From Comamonas kerstersii (GTDB lineage: Bacteria > Pseudomonadota > Gammaproteobacteria > Burkholderiales > Burkholderiaceae_C), in contig NZ_VZOT01000002.1 of assembly GCF_008801935.1 (NCBI RefSeq), positions 62,001-126,000 on the forward strand: a DNA stretch of 64,000 nucleotides, read 5' to 3'. Positions 9,606 through 17,067 of the stretch are shown here, piece after piece. How positions within the stretch are numbered: position 1 is the stretch's first letter; every line of letters begins with the position of its first letter. The translations under genes were made by a program, and so were the position numbers. Under the pieces are notes generated by a model. That model saw only the letters and a list, made by a program, of their open reading frames with translations. It searched no databases and was not told the origin of the DNA.

Positions 9606-10634
9606 ATGCACAAACGCACTTTCTTGCAAGCAACCGCTGCACTGGCGCTGGCTGGCAGCTTTGGCCTCGCTCATGCCCAAAGCACGCCCATCAAGTTTCT
9701 GCTGGACTGGCGCTTTGAAGGGCCTTCAGCCCTATTCCTGCAACCTGCGGCCAAGGGTTACTTCAAACAGGCGGGGCTGGATGTATCGATTGACGCAGGC
9801 AGCGGTTCGGGCGCAGCCGTGCAGCGTGTGGCCTCTGGCACCTACGACATGGGCTTTGCCGACATGGCTTCGCTCATGGAGTTCCATGCCAACAACCCGG
9901 ATGCACCCAACAAGCCCGTGGCCGTCATGGTGGTCTACAACAACACCCCTGCCGCCGTCATGGCACTGAAGAAAAGCGGCATCCAGACAGCAGCAGATCT
10001 GAGCGGCAAAAAAATGGGCGCGCCCGTGTTTGATGCAGGCCGCAAAGCCTTTCCCACCTTTGCCAAGGCCAACCAGGTCAGTGATGTGACCTGGATTTCC
10101 ATGGACCCACCGCTGCGCGAGACCATGCTGGTGCGCGGTGACGTAGATGCCATCACCGGCTTTACCTTCACCAGCCTGCTCAATCTGGAAGCGCGTGGCG
10201 TCAAGGCCGAAGACGTGGTGCTCATGCAGTATGCCGACCACGGCGTCAAGCACTACGGCAACGTCATCATCGCCCACCCCAAGTTGATTGAACAAAACCC
10301 ACAGGCGATCAAGCAGTTCCTGGCTGCTTTCACCAAGGGCGCAGGGGAAGTCATTGCCAACCCCGCAGACGCCATCCAGCACGTCAAAGCACGCGATGGC
10401 ATTGTGAACACGGGCCTGGAAACCCGCCGCCTGCAACTGGCCATTGACACCGTGGTCAACAGCGCCGATGCGCACCAGGATGGCTTTGGCCGCCTGAACC
10501 CCGGCCGCCTTGCGCTGATGGCCTCTGAAGTGTCTGACGCCTATGGCACCAAGACCCGCATTGACCCCAAGGTTGTGTGGAACGACAGCTTCCTGCCTGC
10601 AGCCGCCGAGCTGGACATCCTGCCCCAGAAGTAA
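9606..10634 (+). CDS. ABC transporter substrate-binding protein, NMT1/SsuA-like
   Basis: Periplasmic receptor of the importer encoded with the next two genes. The 342-residue protein has a signal peptide (residues 1-24, cut after LAHA) followed by IKFLLDWRFEGPSALFLQPA, the pattern of NMT1/THI5-like and sulfonate/taurine/nitrate-type receptors. The ligand cannot be assigned: related systems carry pyrimidine thiamine precursors, sulfonates or aromatic compounds. It is 60 nt upstream of the ATPase gene, in one operon with it and the permease, directly ahead of ureD. Confidence 0.85.
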   Translation: MHKRTFLQATAALALAGSFGLAHAQSTPIKFLLDWRFEGPSALFLQPAAKGYFKQAGLDVSIDAGSGSGAAVQRVASGTYDMGFADMASLMEFHANNPDAPNKPVAVMVVYNNTPAAVMALKKSGIQTAADLSGKKMGAPVFDAGRKAFPTFAKANQVSDVTWISMDPPLRETMLVRGDVDAITGFTFTSLLNLEARGVKAEDVVLMQYADHGVKHYGNVIIAHPKLIEQNPQAIKQFLAAFTKGAGEVIANPADAIQHVKARDGIVNTGLETRRLQLAIDTVVNSADAHQDGFGRLNPGRLALMASEVSDAYGTKTRIDPKVVWNDSFLPAAAELDILPQK

Positions 10635-10694
10635 GCCCCTAACCCCGGTCTCCACGTGCCTTGTGCAGGTGGAGACCCTGAGCAAAGAACACGC

Positions 10695-11522
10695 ATGCAA
10701 AGCGCTGCCGAACCCTATTTCGTCGATTTCCGTGATGTCTGGCTGGCTTACAACGATGAGCTGCTGGCCCAGAATCACTTTGCCGTCGAAGCCATTGACC
10801 TGCAGGTCAGGCAAGGCGAGTTCATCGCCATCGTCGGCCCCTCGGGCTGCGGCAAGTCTACGTTCATGAAGCTGGCCACCGGCCTGCGCATGCCCTCCAT
10901 GGGCAAGATTGTGATTGACGGCCAGCCCGTCACCGGCCCGCTGAAGATTTCAGGCATGGCGTTTCAGTCGCCCTCGCTGCTGCCCTGGCGCACCACGGTG
11001 GACAACGTGCTGCTGCCGCTGGAGATCGTGGAGCCCCACCGCTCCCAGTTCAAGGCCAAGCGCAAGGAATACGAAGCCCGTGCACGCGCCCTGCTGCAAA
11101 AAGTGGGACTAGGCGGCTATGAAGACAAATTCCCCTGGCAGCTCTCCGGCGGCATGCAGCAGCGCGCCAGCATCTGCCGGGCGCTGATTCACGAGCCCAA
11201 GATGCTGCTGCTCGACGAGCCTTTCGGCGCACTGGATGCTTTCACGCGCGAAGAGCTGTGGTGCATCCTCCGTGACCTGCAGGCCGAGCAGCAATTCAAC
11301 GTCATTCTGGTCACGCACGATCTGCGCGAATCCGTGTTTCTGGCAGACACCATCTATGTGATGAGCAAAAGCCCGGGCCGCTTTGTGGTGCGCCGTGACA
11401 TTGATCTGCCCCGCCCCCGTGAGCTGGAGCTGACTTACACCAAGGAATTCACCGACATCGTGCACGAGCTGCGCGGCCACATCGGTGCCATGCGCAAGGC
11501 AGGCGCTGTCATCAACCAATAA
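10695..11522 (+). CDS. ABC transporter ATP-binding protein (SsuB/TauB-like)
   Basis: Cytoplasmic ATPase energising the importer. The 275-residue protein has Walker A GPSGCGKST, signature LSGGMQQR, Walker B LLLDEPFGALD and the H-loop VILVTHDLRES. The chosen ATG at 10695 gives MQSAAEPYFVDF; an earlier in-frame start at 10656 lacks a better ribosome site. It lies between its receptor and permease genes. Confidence 0.9.
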   Translation: MQSAAEPYFVDFRDVWLAYNDELLAQNHFAVEAIDLQVRQGEFIAIVGPSGCGKSTFMKLATGLRMPSMGKIVIDGQPVTGPLKISGMAFQSPSLLPWRTTVDNVLLPLEIVEPHRSQFKAKRKEYEARARALLQKVGLGGYEDKFPWQLSGGMQQRASICRALIHEPKMLLLDEPFGALDAFTREELWCILRDLQAEQQFNVILVTHDLRESVFLADTIYVMSKSPGRFVVRRDIDLPRPRELELTYTKEFTDIVHELRGHIGAMRKAGAVINQ

Positions 11523-11540
11523 GCAGCCGGAATTCGCGAT

Positions 11541-12317
11541 ATGTACAAGTTCGACAACAAACAAATTGAGCGCTGGTCGCCCTGGATTCTGCTGCTGGCC
11601 GTGGTGCTGCTGTGGCAGGTGCTGTGCGCGGCGCTGGATGTCTCACCCTTTATCTTCCCCAGCCCTGCGCTGATTCTCAAAGACTTCATCGAGTACCACA
11701 GCGTCATTGCCACCCACGCCTGGCGCACCTTCTGGGTGACCATGGCTGGCTTTGGTCTGGCAATTGTGGTGGGTGTGCTGCTGGGATTTCTGATTGGCAG
11801 CTCCCGCCTGGCCTATGCCGCCGTCTACCCACTGATGACGGCCTTTAACGCCCTGCCCAAGGCCGCCTTTGTGCCGGTGCTGGTCGTGTGGTTTGGCATT
11901 GGTATTGGCCCGGCCATTCTGACGGCCTTTCTGATCAGCTTCTTTCCCATCACCGTCAATATCGCCACGGGCCTGGCCACGCTGGAGCCCGAGCTGGAAG
12001 ACGTGCTGCGCGTGCTGGGCGCCAAGCGCTGGGACGTGCTGATCAAAGTCGGCCTGCCCCGCTCCATGCCCTACTTCTACGCCTCACTCAAAGTGGCGAT
12101 TACGCTGGCCTTTGTGGGCACCACGGTGTCTGAGATGACGGCCTCCAATGAAGGCATTGGCTACCTGCTGATCTCAGCGGGCTCGTCCATGCAGATGGGC
12201 CTGGCATTTGCGGGGCTGCTGGTGGTGGGCGCCATGGCCATGGCCATGTATGAACTGTTCAGCTGGGTGGAAAAACGCACCACAGCCTGGGCCCACCGTG
12301 GTTCGCAAAATCACTGA
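11541..12317 (+). CDS. ABC transporter permease (SsuC/TauC-like)
   Basis: Inner-membrane channel subunit, 258 residues with about six membrane helices. The cytoplasmic EAA loop that docks the ATPase is readable in LEDVLRVLGAKRWDVLIKVG (residues 152-171) and the following PRSMPYFYASLKVAI. It starts 18 nt after the ATPase gene and is followed by a strong terminator, which closes a three-gene importer operon. Confidence 0.92.
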   Translation: MYKFDNKQIERWSPWILLLAVVLLWQVLCAALDVSPFIFPSPALILKDFIEYHSVIATHAWRTFWVTMAGFGLAIVVGVLLGFLIGSSRLAYAAVYPLMTAFNALPKAAFVPVLVVWFGIGIGPAILTAFLISFFPITVNIATGLATLEPELEDVLRVLGAKRWDVLIKVGLPRSMPYFYASLKVAITLAFVGTTVSEMTASNEGIGYLLISAGSSMQMGLAFAGLLVVGAMAMAMYELFSWVEKRTTAWAHRGSQNH

Positions 12318-12381
12318 TGCACGGCCCCACGATGCACAGACACCTGTTTTCGGCGGCGTAAACTCCTCGCACCTCGACTTG

Positions 12382-12407
12382 GGCCAGCCATGCGCTGGCC
12401 TTTTTTT
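12382..12407 (+). terminator. Terminator of the ABC importer operon
   Basis: Arms GGCCAGC and GCTGGCC with a 5-nt loop are followed by seven Ts. It overlaps the most upstream in-frame ATG of the ureD frame (12390), one reason to prefer a later ureD start. Confidence 0.85.
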
Positions 12408-12437
12408 GTGTCCAGCATTGCCCAACATTGGTGCATC

Positions 12438-12453
12438 AGGCGCAGTTTTTGCT
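12438..12453 (+). promoter_or_regulatory. Possible sigma-54 promoter of ureD
   Basis: AGGCGC, five bases, then TTGCT, with the essential GG and GC ten bases apart. The -12 half is perfect and the -24 half matches 4 of 6. A TGGTGC (NtrC-like half-site) lies directly upstream at 12429-12434. Transcription would begin near 12464, almost at the chosen ATG, which argues for a leaderless mRNA or against the call. Confidence 0.35.
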
Positions 12454-12464
12454 TGTATGCAGCC

Positions 12465-13301
12465 ATGCCATGGCTTGCTCAACTTGAACTAGATTACACC
12501 CTCGCCGCAGCGCGCACCCGCCTGCACTTTCGCCATGACGGCCCATTGCGCGTGCTACGCAGCCTCTACCCCGAAGGCGATGGCATCTGCCACAACGTAC
12601 TCATCCACCCGCCCGCAGGGCTGGTCAGCGGTGACACGCTGGACATTCGCTGCCGCGTAGGCACTGGGGCCCATGCCCTGGTCACTACGCCGGGGGCCAC
12701 TCGCTTTTACAAAACCGATGCCCAGGGCGCTGTGGCCCAGCAGATCACCCACTTGCAGCTGGAGCCCGGTGCGCGGCTGGAATGGCTGCCCCTGGAAGCA
12801 CTGGCCTATAACCAGTGTCAGGCCCAGAACCTGCTGCATCTGGACATCGCCCCTGGCGCAGAACTCATGGCCTGGGACATCACCGCCTTTGGCCTGCCCC
12901 ACGCCCATGAGCCCTTTGTGCAGGGCAGCTTTACCCAGCACATGGAGTGGCCCGGCCTCTGGCTGGAGCATGGCACGCTACGCGCCGAAGATGCACGCCT
13001 GATGGATGGGCCCCTTGGCCTCGCAGGCCAGCGCTGCATGGCCAGCATGGTGCTGGCCTGCGGCACGCCTTTGACCCGCACCCAGCGTGAACACCTGCTG
13101 GACGCCACGCGAGCAGTGCTCGACGCTCATCCGCAGGGCAGCTGGTGCGGAATTACCGCCCCCAACGACCACATGCTGGTACTGCGCGGCCTGGCGCCTG
13201 TCGTGGAGCCACTGATGCAGCTGTGGCAGCAGGTGCGCGTTTGCTGGCGCAAGGAGCACTGGGGGCTGGAAGGCAGCATGCCGCGCATCTGGAACATGTA
13301 G
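12465..13301 (+). CDS. ureD: Urease accessory protein UreD
   Basis: Scaffold for urease maturation: UreD binds the apo-urease and recruits UreF and UreG so that nickel and CO2 can be placed in the active site. The 278-residue form starting MPWLAQLELDYTLA fits the family, which is recognised by HNVLIHPPAGLVSGDTLDI, TTPGATRFYKTDA and LEWLPLEALAYNQ. The longer frame from 12390 starts inside a terminator and was rejected. Unusually, ureD is cut off from ureABCEFG by the whole urt operon, which faces the opposite way. Confidence 0.93.
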   Translation: MPWLAQLELDYTLAAARTRLHFRHDGPLRVLRSLYPEGDGICHNVLIHPPAGLVSGDTLDIRCRVGTGAHALVTTPGATRFYKTDAQGAVAQQITHLQLEPGARLEWLPLEALAYNQCQAQNLLHLDIAPGAELMAWDITAFGLPHAHEPFVQGSFTQHMEWPGLWLEHGTLRAEDARLMDGPLGLAGQRCMASMVLACGTPLTRTQREHLLDATRAVLDAHPQGSWCGITAPNDHMLVLRGLAPVVEPLMQLWQQVRVCWRKEHWGLEGSMPRIWNM

Positions 13302-13428
13302 CCGCAGCGCATCCCCGCTGCCCGCACTGGCAGGCATGGGCATACCTGTGGGTGATTGGCTGACAGTGCTGGCACAGCCCTGCTTTTAGACTGGGTGCTC
13401 AAGTGTTTCACCACAACCAGGAGACCGC

Positions 13429-13740
13429 ATGCCCGCACCCCGTATTGCAGAAAAAGAATTACTCACCGCTGATGAAATGGCCCTGTTTACGCTGAGCCAG
13501 GACAGCGCCAGACTGGCCCAGCACAGCCATGCCCAGCTGCGCGACCATATTGCCCGCGCCCGCAATCTGCGTGACCGGGCACGCGACATGTACCGCCGCC
13601 AGGTGGGCCGCACACGCTCAGCCACCGGCAACAAGCGCGGCTTCAGCGGCATGGCCAATGAGCGAACCCGCCAGAAAGGACAAGTGCTGCACGGCGTGGT
13701 GGAGCGCTTGGTCGAGGCGCGGAACAAACTCGCGGCTTGA
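13429..13740 (+). CDS. Conserved-looking hypothetical protein, basic and helical
   Basis: A 103-residue protein of unknown function with CAGGAGACCGC before its ATG. It is mostly helical and strongly basic (RARNLRDRARDMYRRQVGRT; C-terminal VVERLVEARNKL), with no membrane segment. It lies between ureD and the convergent urt operon and ends at a strong bidirectional terminator. I see no direct link to urease beyond position. Confidence 0.7.
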   Translation: MPAPRIAEKELLTADEMALFTLSQDSARLAQHSHAQLRDHIARARNLRDRARDMYRRQVGRTRSATGNKRGFSGMANERTRQKGQVLHGVVERLVEARNKLAA

Positions 13741-13756
13741 AAGCGCTGCCCTCTCA

Positions 13757-13790
13757 ACAAAAAACCGCGCCTCGAAAGCGCGGTTTTTTT
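13757..13790. terminator. Bidirectional terminator between the 13.4-kb gene and urtE
   Basis: Arms AAAACCGCGC and GCGCGGTTTT with loop CTCGAAA are followed by Ts on the plus strand and by a T-run on the minus strand, so it can stop the plus-strand gene and the urt operon. Confidence 0.9.
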
Positions 13791-13818
13791 GTGGTTCATC
13801 CTGAAGTGAAGGACGTGC

Positions 13819-14511
13819 TCAAATCGCCACCAGCTTCTGAATCTGCTTTGCCTGCATCTCCGAGCCCGGCCCACGTGCAATCACCTCACCACGCTCCATG
13901 ACCAGGTATTCGTCGGCCAGCTCTTCGGCAAAGTCGTAGTACTGCTCGCACAGCAGCACGGCCATGCCGCGTTCCTTGGCGAGCATGCGGATCACACGGC
14001 CAATGTCCTTGATGATGCTGGGCTGAATACCTTCAGTGGGTTCATCCAGAATCAGCAAACCCGGCGCAGGCGCCAAGGCGCGGGCAATGGCGAGCTGCTG
14101 TTGCTGACCACCAGACAGGTCACCGCCGCGGCGGTGCAGCATCTGCTTGAGCACGGGGAACAGCTCGTACAAGTCGGCAGGAATGGGCGTGCTGCCGCTT
14201 TTGTAGGCCAGGCCCATGCGCAGGTTTTCTTCCACCGTCAGACGCCCAAAAATCTCGCGCCCCTGGGGCACAAAGCCGATGCCCGCGCGGGCACGGTCGT
14301 AGGGCGAGAGCTTTTCGATGGGTTTGCCGTTCCATTCGATGCTGCCGCTTTTGATGGGCACCAGCCCCATCAGGCTTTTGAGCAGCGTGGTCTTGCCCAC
14401 GCCATTGCGCCCCAGCAGCACGGTCACTTTGCCTGCTTCGGCTTGCAGGCTGACATCGCGCAGGATATGAGAGCCACCGTAGTACTGGTGCAGGTTTTGA
14501 ACTTTGAGCAT
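13819..14511 (-). CDS. urtE: Urea ABC transporter ATP-binding protein UrtE
   Basis: One of two ATPases of the high-affinity urea importer, a member of the LivF-type branched-chain amino acid ATPase group. The 230-residue protein has Walker A GRNGVGKTT, signature LSGGQQQQ and Walker B LLILDEPTEGIQP. I chose the ATG at 14511 (MLKVQNLHQYYGG); an upstream extension to 14544 is basic and unlike the family. It is the last gene of urtABCDE and is separated from urtD by 282 nt holding two repeat elements. Confidence 0.95.
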   Translation of the reverse strand: MLKVQNLHQYYGGSHILRDVSLQAEAGKVTVLLGRNGVGKTTLLKSLMGLVPIKSGSIEWNGKPIEKLSPYDRARAGIGFVPQGREIFGRLTVEENLRMGLAYKSGSTPIPADLYELFPVLKQMLHRRGGDLSGGQQQQLAIARALAPAPGLLILDEPTEGIQPSIIKDIGRVIRMLAKERGMAVLLCEQYYDFAEELADEYLVMERGEVIARGPGSEMQAKQIQKLVAI

Positions 14512-14582
14512 TTTTCGCCTCCAGCGCAGATCCTGTCTGCGCAAGCAGCTCTCATTTTTCAGAGAACTGCTTTTCTATCTTG

Positions 14583-14662
14583 ATAGCTGCCAGCGCTTGT
14601 CAATGCTTGATTTCACAGAGAAAACTATCTGAAATCATTGATATTCAAGCGCTAACTGCTAT
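14583..14662. repeat. Interspersed palindromic repeat, copy C
   Basis: Arms ATAGCTGCCAGCGCTTG and CAAGCGCTAACTGCTAT pair with a few mismatches. The inner arms GATTTCA and TGAAATC enclose AAAACTATC, matching the core of copy D. It lies in the urtD-urtE spacer. Confidence 0.75.
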
Positions 14663-14674
14663 AGCTTCTACACA

Positions 14675-14792
14675 GATATGCAGATCAGCCAGCACCTCGC
14701 AGAGGTGCGTTTGAGACGAGGCGCAAAGCCGCAGACAGTAGCAGCGCTACGGCAAGGCTTTGCAACGACGTATCAAGGCTGATATGCATATC
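14675..14792. repeat. 118-bp multi-hairpin element between urtE and urtD
   Basis: Terminal inverted repeats GATATGCAGATCAGCC (14675-14690) and GGCTGATATGCATATC (14777-14792) match at 15 of 16 positions. They enclose a hairpin GCACCTC / GAGGTGC (14692-14708) and a second one GCAAAGCC / GGCTTTGC (14723-14763) with a nested GTAGC / GCTAC. The element ends 1 nt before the urtD stop codon. It could be a MITE-like insertion or a structured RNA in the operon transcript. Confidence 0.65.
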
Positions 14793-14793
14793 A

Positions 14794-15666
14794 CTACCGT
14801 CCTAAGTAGACTTCGATCACGCGCTCATCGGCTTGCACCTGGGCCAGCGTGCCTTCGGCCAGCACGCTGCCATCACACAGCACCGTCACCTTTTCGCTGA
14901 TGGTGTTGATGAAGGACATGTCGTGCTCCACCACCATCAGGCTGTGCTTGCCCTTGAGCGTGAGGAACAGCTCGGCCGTGCGGGCGGTTTCGTCGTCTGT
15001 CATGCCGGCCACGGGTTCATCGAGCAGCAGCAGCTTGGGCTCCTGCATGAGCAGCATGCCAATCTCCAGCCACTGCTTCTGGCCGTGGCTGAGCACACCT
15101 GCCTCGCGGTTCACTTCTGCCGCCAGGTGGATGGTGTGCAAGATGTCGGCCAGCCGGTCTTTTTGCGCGCTGTCGAGCTTGAAGAACATGCTGTGCTTGA
15201 CGCCCTTGTGCGTCTTGAGCGCCAGCTCCAGGTTCTCGAACACCGTCAGCTGCTCGAACACCGTGGGTTTCTGGAACTTGCGGCCAATGCCCAGCTGGGC
15301 AATTTCGGGTTCGTTATGGCGCAGCAGGTCAATGGTGCTGCCAAAGAACACCGTGCCTTTGTCGGGCCGGGTCTTGCCGGTGATGATGTCCATCATCGTG
15401 GTCTTGCCTGCACCATTGGGTCCGATGATGCAGCGCAGCTCGCCGGGCGCGATGTCCAGGTTCAGGCCGTTGATGGCCTTGAAGCCGTCAAAGCTCACAT
15501 GCACATCTTCCAGGTACAGGATGCGGCCATGGGTCACATCCACCTCACCGGGCACGGCAATGCGCTTCATGCTGGCGCTGCGGCCGCCGGATTCGGTATT
15601 GAGGGCCGCTTTTTCCACGGCCGCACGCATGCGGGCAGCGCCCGCTTCCATCAGGTCCGGGGTCAT
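14794..15666 (-). CDS. urtD: Urea ABC transporter ATP-binding protein UrtD
   Basis: Second ATPase of the urea importer, LivG-like. The 290-residue protein has Walker A GPNGAGKTT, the characteristic UrtD signature LSHGQKQWLEIGMLL and Walker B LLLLDEPVAGMTD. An N-terminal segment of about 50 residues precedes the core domain. The ATG at 15666 overlaps the urtC stop as ATGA, so the two are translationally coupled. A longer frame reaching 15786 would lie wholly inside urtC and was rejected. Confidence 0.95.
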   Translation of the reverse strand: MTPDLMEAGAARMRAAVEKAALNTESGGRSASMKRIAVPGEVDVTHGRILYLEDVHVSFDGFKAINGLNLDIAPGELRCIIGPNGAGKTTMMDIITGKTRPDKGTVFFGSTIDLLRHNEPEIAQLGIGRKFQKPTVFEQLTVFENLELALKTHKGVKHSMFFKLDSAQKDRLADILHTIHLAAEVNREAGVLSHGQKQWLEIGMLLMQEPKLLLLDEPVAGMTDDETARTAELFLTLKGKHSLMVVEHDMSFINTISEKVTVLCDGSVLAEGTLAQVQADERVIEVYLGR

Positions 15667-16853
15667 GCCGCACCTCCTTCCTTGCGCACAGAGGTTTGAT
15701 TGGCTTCGGTCGCGGTGACTGGCGCCGCTGGCGTCTTCTTGCGGCGCAGCTTGCGCACCAGACCGACGATGCCATCGGGCATCCACAGCGTCACGGCAAT
15801 GAACAGCGCGCCGAGGAAGTACAGCCAGATCTCAGGCGCTGCCACCGTCAGCCAGCTCTTGGCACCATTGACGGCAAAGGCACCGACGATGGGGCCAATC
15901 AGGCTGGCGCGGCCGCCCACGGCCGTCCACACCGCGATCTCGATGGAGTTGGCCGGTGACATTTCCACGGGGTTGATGATGCCCACCTGCGGCACATAGA
16001 GCGCACCTGCCACACCGCACATCATGGCGCTGATGACCCAAATGGTCAGCTTGTACGGCAGGGGCGAGTAGCCCGAGAACATCACGCGCGACTCGGCATC
16101 GCGGATGGCCTGCAGCACGCGGCCAAACTTGCTGCGCACCAGCCAGCGCGCCAGCAGGAAAAAGCCCAGCAGCGTGCAGCCGGTGATGACGAACAGCGCC
16201 ATGCGCATTTCCTGCGTAGCCAGCGGCATGCCGAGGATGCTTTTGAAGTCGGTAAAGCCGTTGTTGCCGCCAAAGCCGGTCTCATTGCGAAAGAACAGCA
16301 GCATGGCCGCATAGGTCAGCGCCTGCGTGATGATGGAGAAATACACCCCCTTGATGCGCGAGCGGAAGGCAAACCAGCCGAACACAAAGGCCACGAGGCC
16401 GGGCACGGCAAAGATCAGGATGAAGGTGGCGATAAAGCTGTCGGACAGCGCCCAGAACCAGGGCAGCTCCTTCCATGCCAGAAACGTCATGAAGGCAGGC
16501 AGCGCATCCGGCCCGGCCGACTGGCGGCTCAGGTACATGCCCATCACATAGCCACCCAGCGCAAAGAACAGGCCGTGGCCCAGACTCAGAATGCCGGTGT
16601 AGCCCCAGATCAAGTCCATGGCCAGTGCGCAGATGGCAAAGCACATGATCTTGCCCAGCAGCCGCACGGCATAGTCAGACAGGTGGAGCGCACTGCCCTC
16701 TGGCACCCAGAGGTTGAGCACCGGCGCTACAGCGCAGACCACGATCAGCGCCACCATAAAGGCGGACCAGCCCGCCTTGCTCAGCAGCGGCTTGCGATCG
16801 GGCAATTCCACCGGCACAAATACGCTGCTCTTTAATGTTGTTGAAGCATTCAT
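15663..16853 (-). CDS. urtC: Urea ABC transporter permease UrtC
   Basis: Inner-membrane permease of the urea importer, LivM-like. The 396-residue protein has about ten membrane helices after a short basic N-terminus. YTGILSLGHGLFFALGGYVM and GRASLIGPIVGAFAVN are typical of UrtC. Its 3' end overlaps urtD, and a hairpin-rich spacer of 214 nt separates it from urtB. Confidence 0.95.
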   Translation of the reverse strand: MNASTTLKSSVFVPVELPDRKPLLSKAGWSAFMVALIVVCAVAPVLNLWVPEGSALHLSDYAVRLLGKIMCFAICALAMDLIWGYTGILSLGHGLFFALGGYVMGMYLSRQSAGPDALPAFMTFLAWKELPWFWALSDSFIATFILIFAVPGLVAFVFGWFAFRSRIKGVYFSIITQALTYAAMLLFFRNETGFGGNNGFTDFKSILGMPLATQEMRMALFVITGCTLLGFFLLARWLVRSKFGRVLQAIRDAESRVMFSGYSPLPYKLTIWVISAMMCGVAGALYVPQVGIINPVEMSPANSIEIAVWTAVGGRASLIGPIVGAFAVNGAKSWLTVAAPEIWLYFLGALFIAVTLWMPDGIVGLVRKLRRKKTPAAPVTATEANQTSVRKEGGAA

Positions 16854-17067
16854 AACTTGGTTCCTTCAGCATGCGCATAACGACACCCACATTCGCCAGA
16901 GACAGCGAGCAAGGGCCGCCCCACAGCGAGGCTGTCGTTCCGCTTCTCGCATAGCGAGAAAGGGGGCTGAGTGCCGCGGCTCCAAGCCTGCCTGCGCAGG
17001 CTTGGACGGCAACGAAGAGCAGCCGCCTCTGGTGGCTGCACGTGGGCAAAGCGATTCAGGGGGTGTT
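16854..17067. repeat. Hairpin-rich spacer between urtB and urtC
   Basis: This spacer holds a perfect 10-bp hairpin CCAAGCCTGC / GCAGGCTTGG (16982-17005) and another, TTCTCGC / GCGAGAA (about 16937-16953), in G/C-rich non-coding sequence. The pattern suggests a repeated intergenic element rather than unique sequence; I infer this and cannot count genome copies. It lies within the urt transcript and could stabilise it or thin out downstream expression. Confidence 0.5.

Noticed and set aside
12390-12464. Upstream start for ureD
   Set aside because: The ATG at 12390 lies inside the importer terminator hairpin, and the added residues do not look like UreD.
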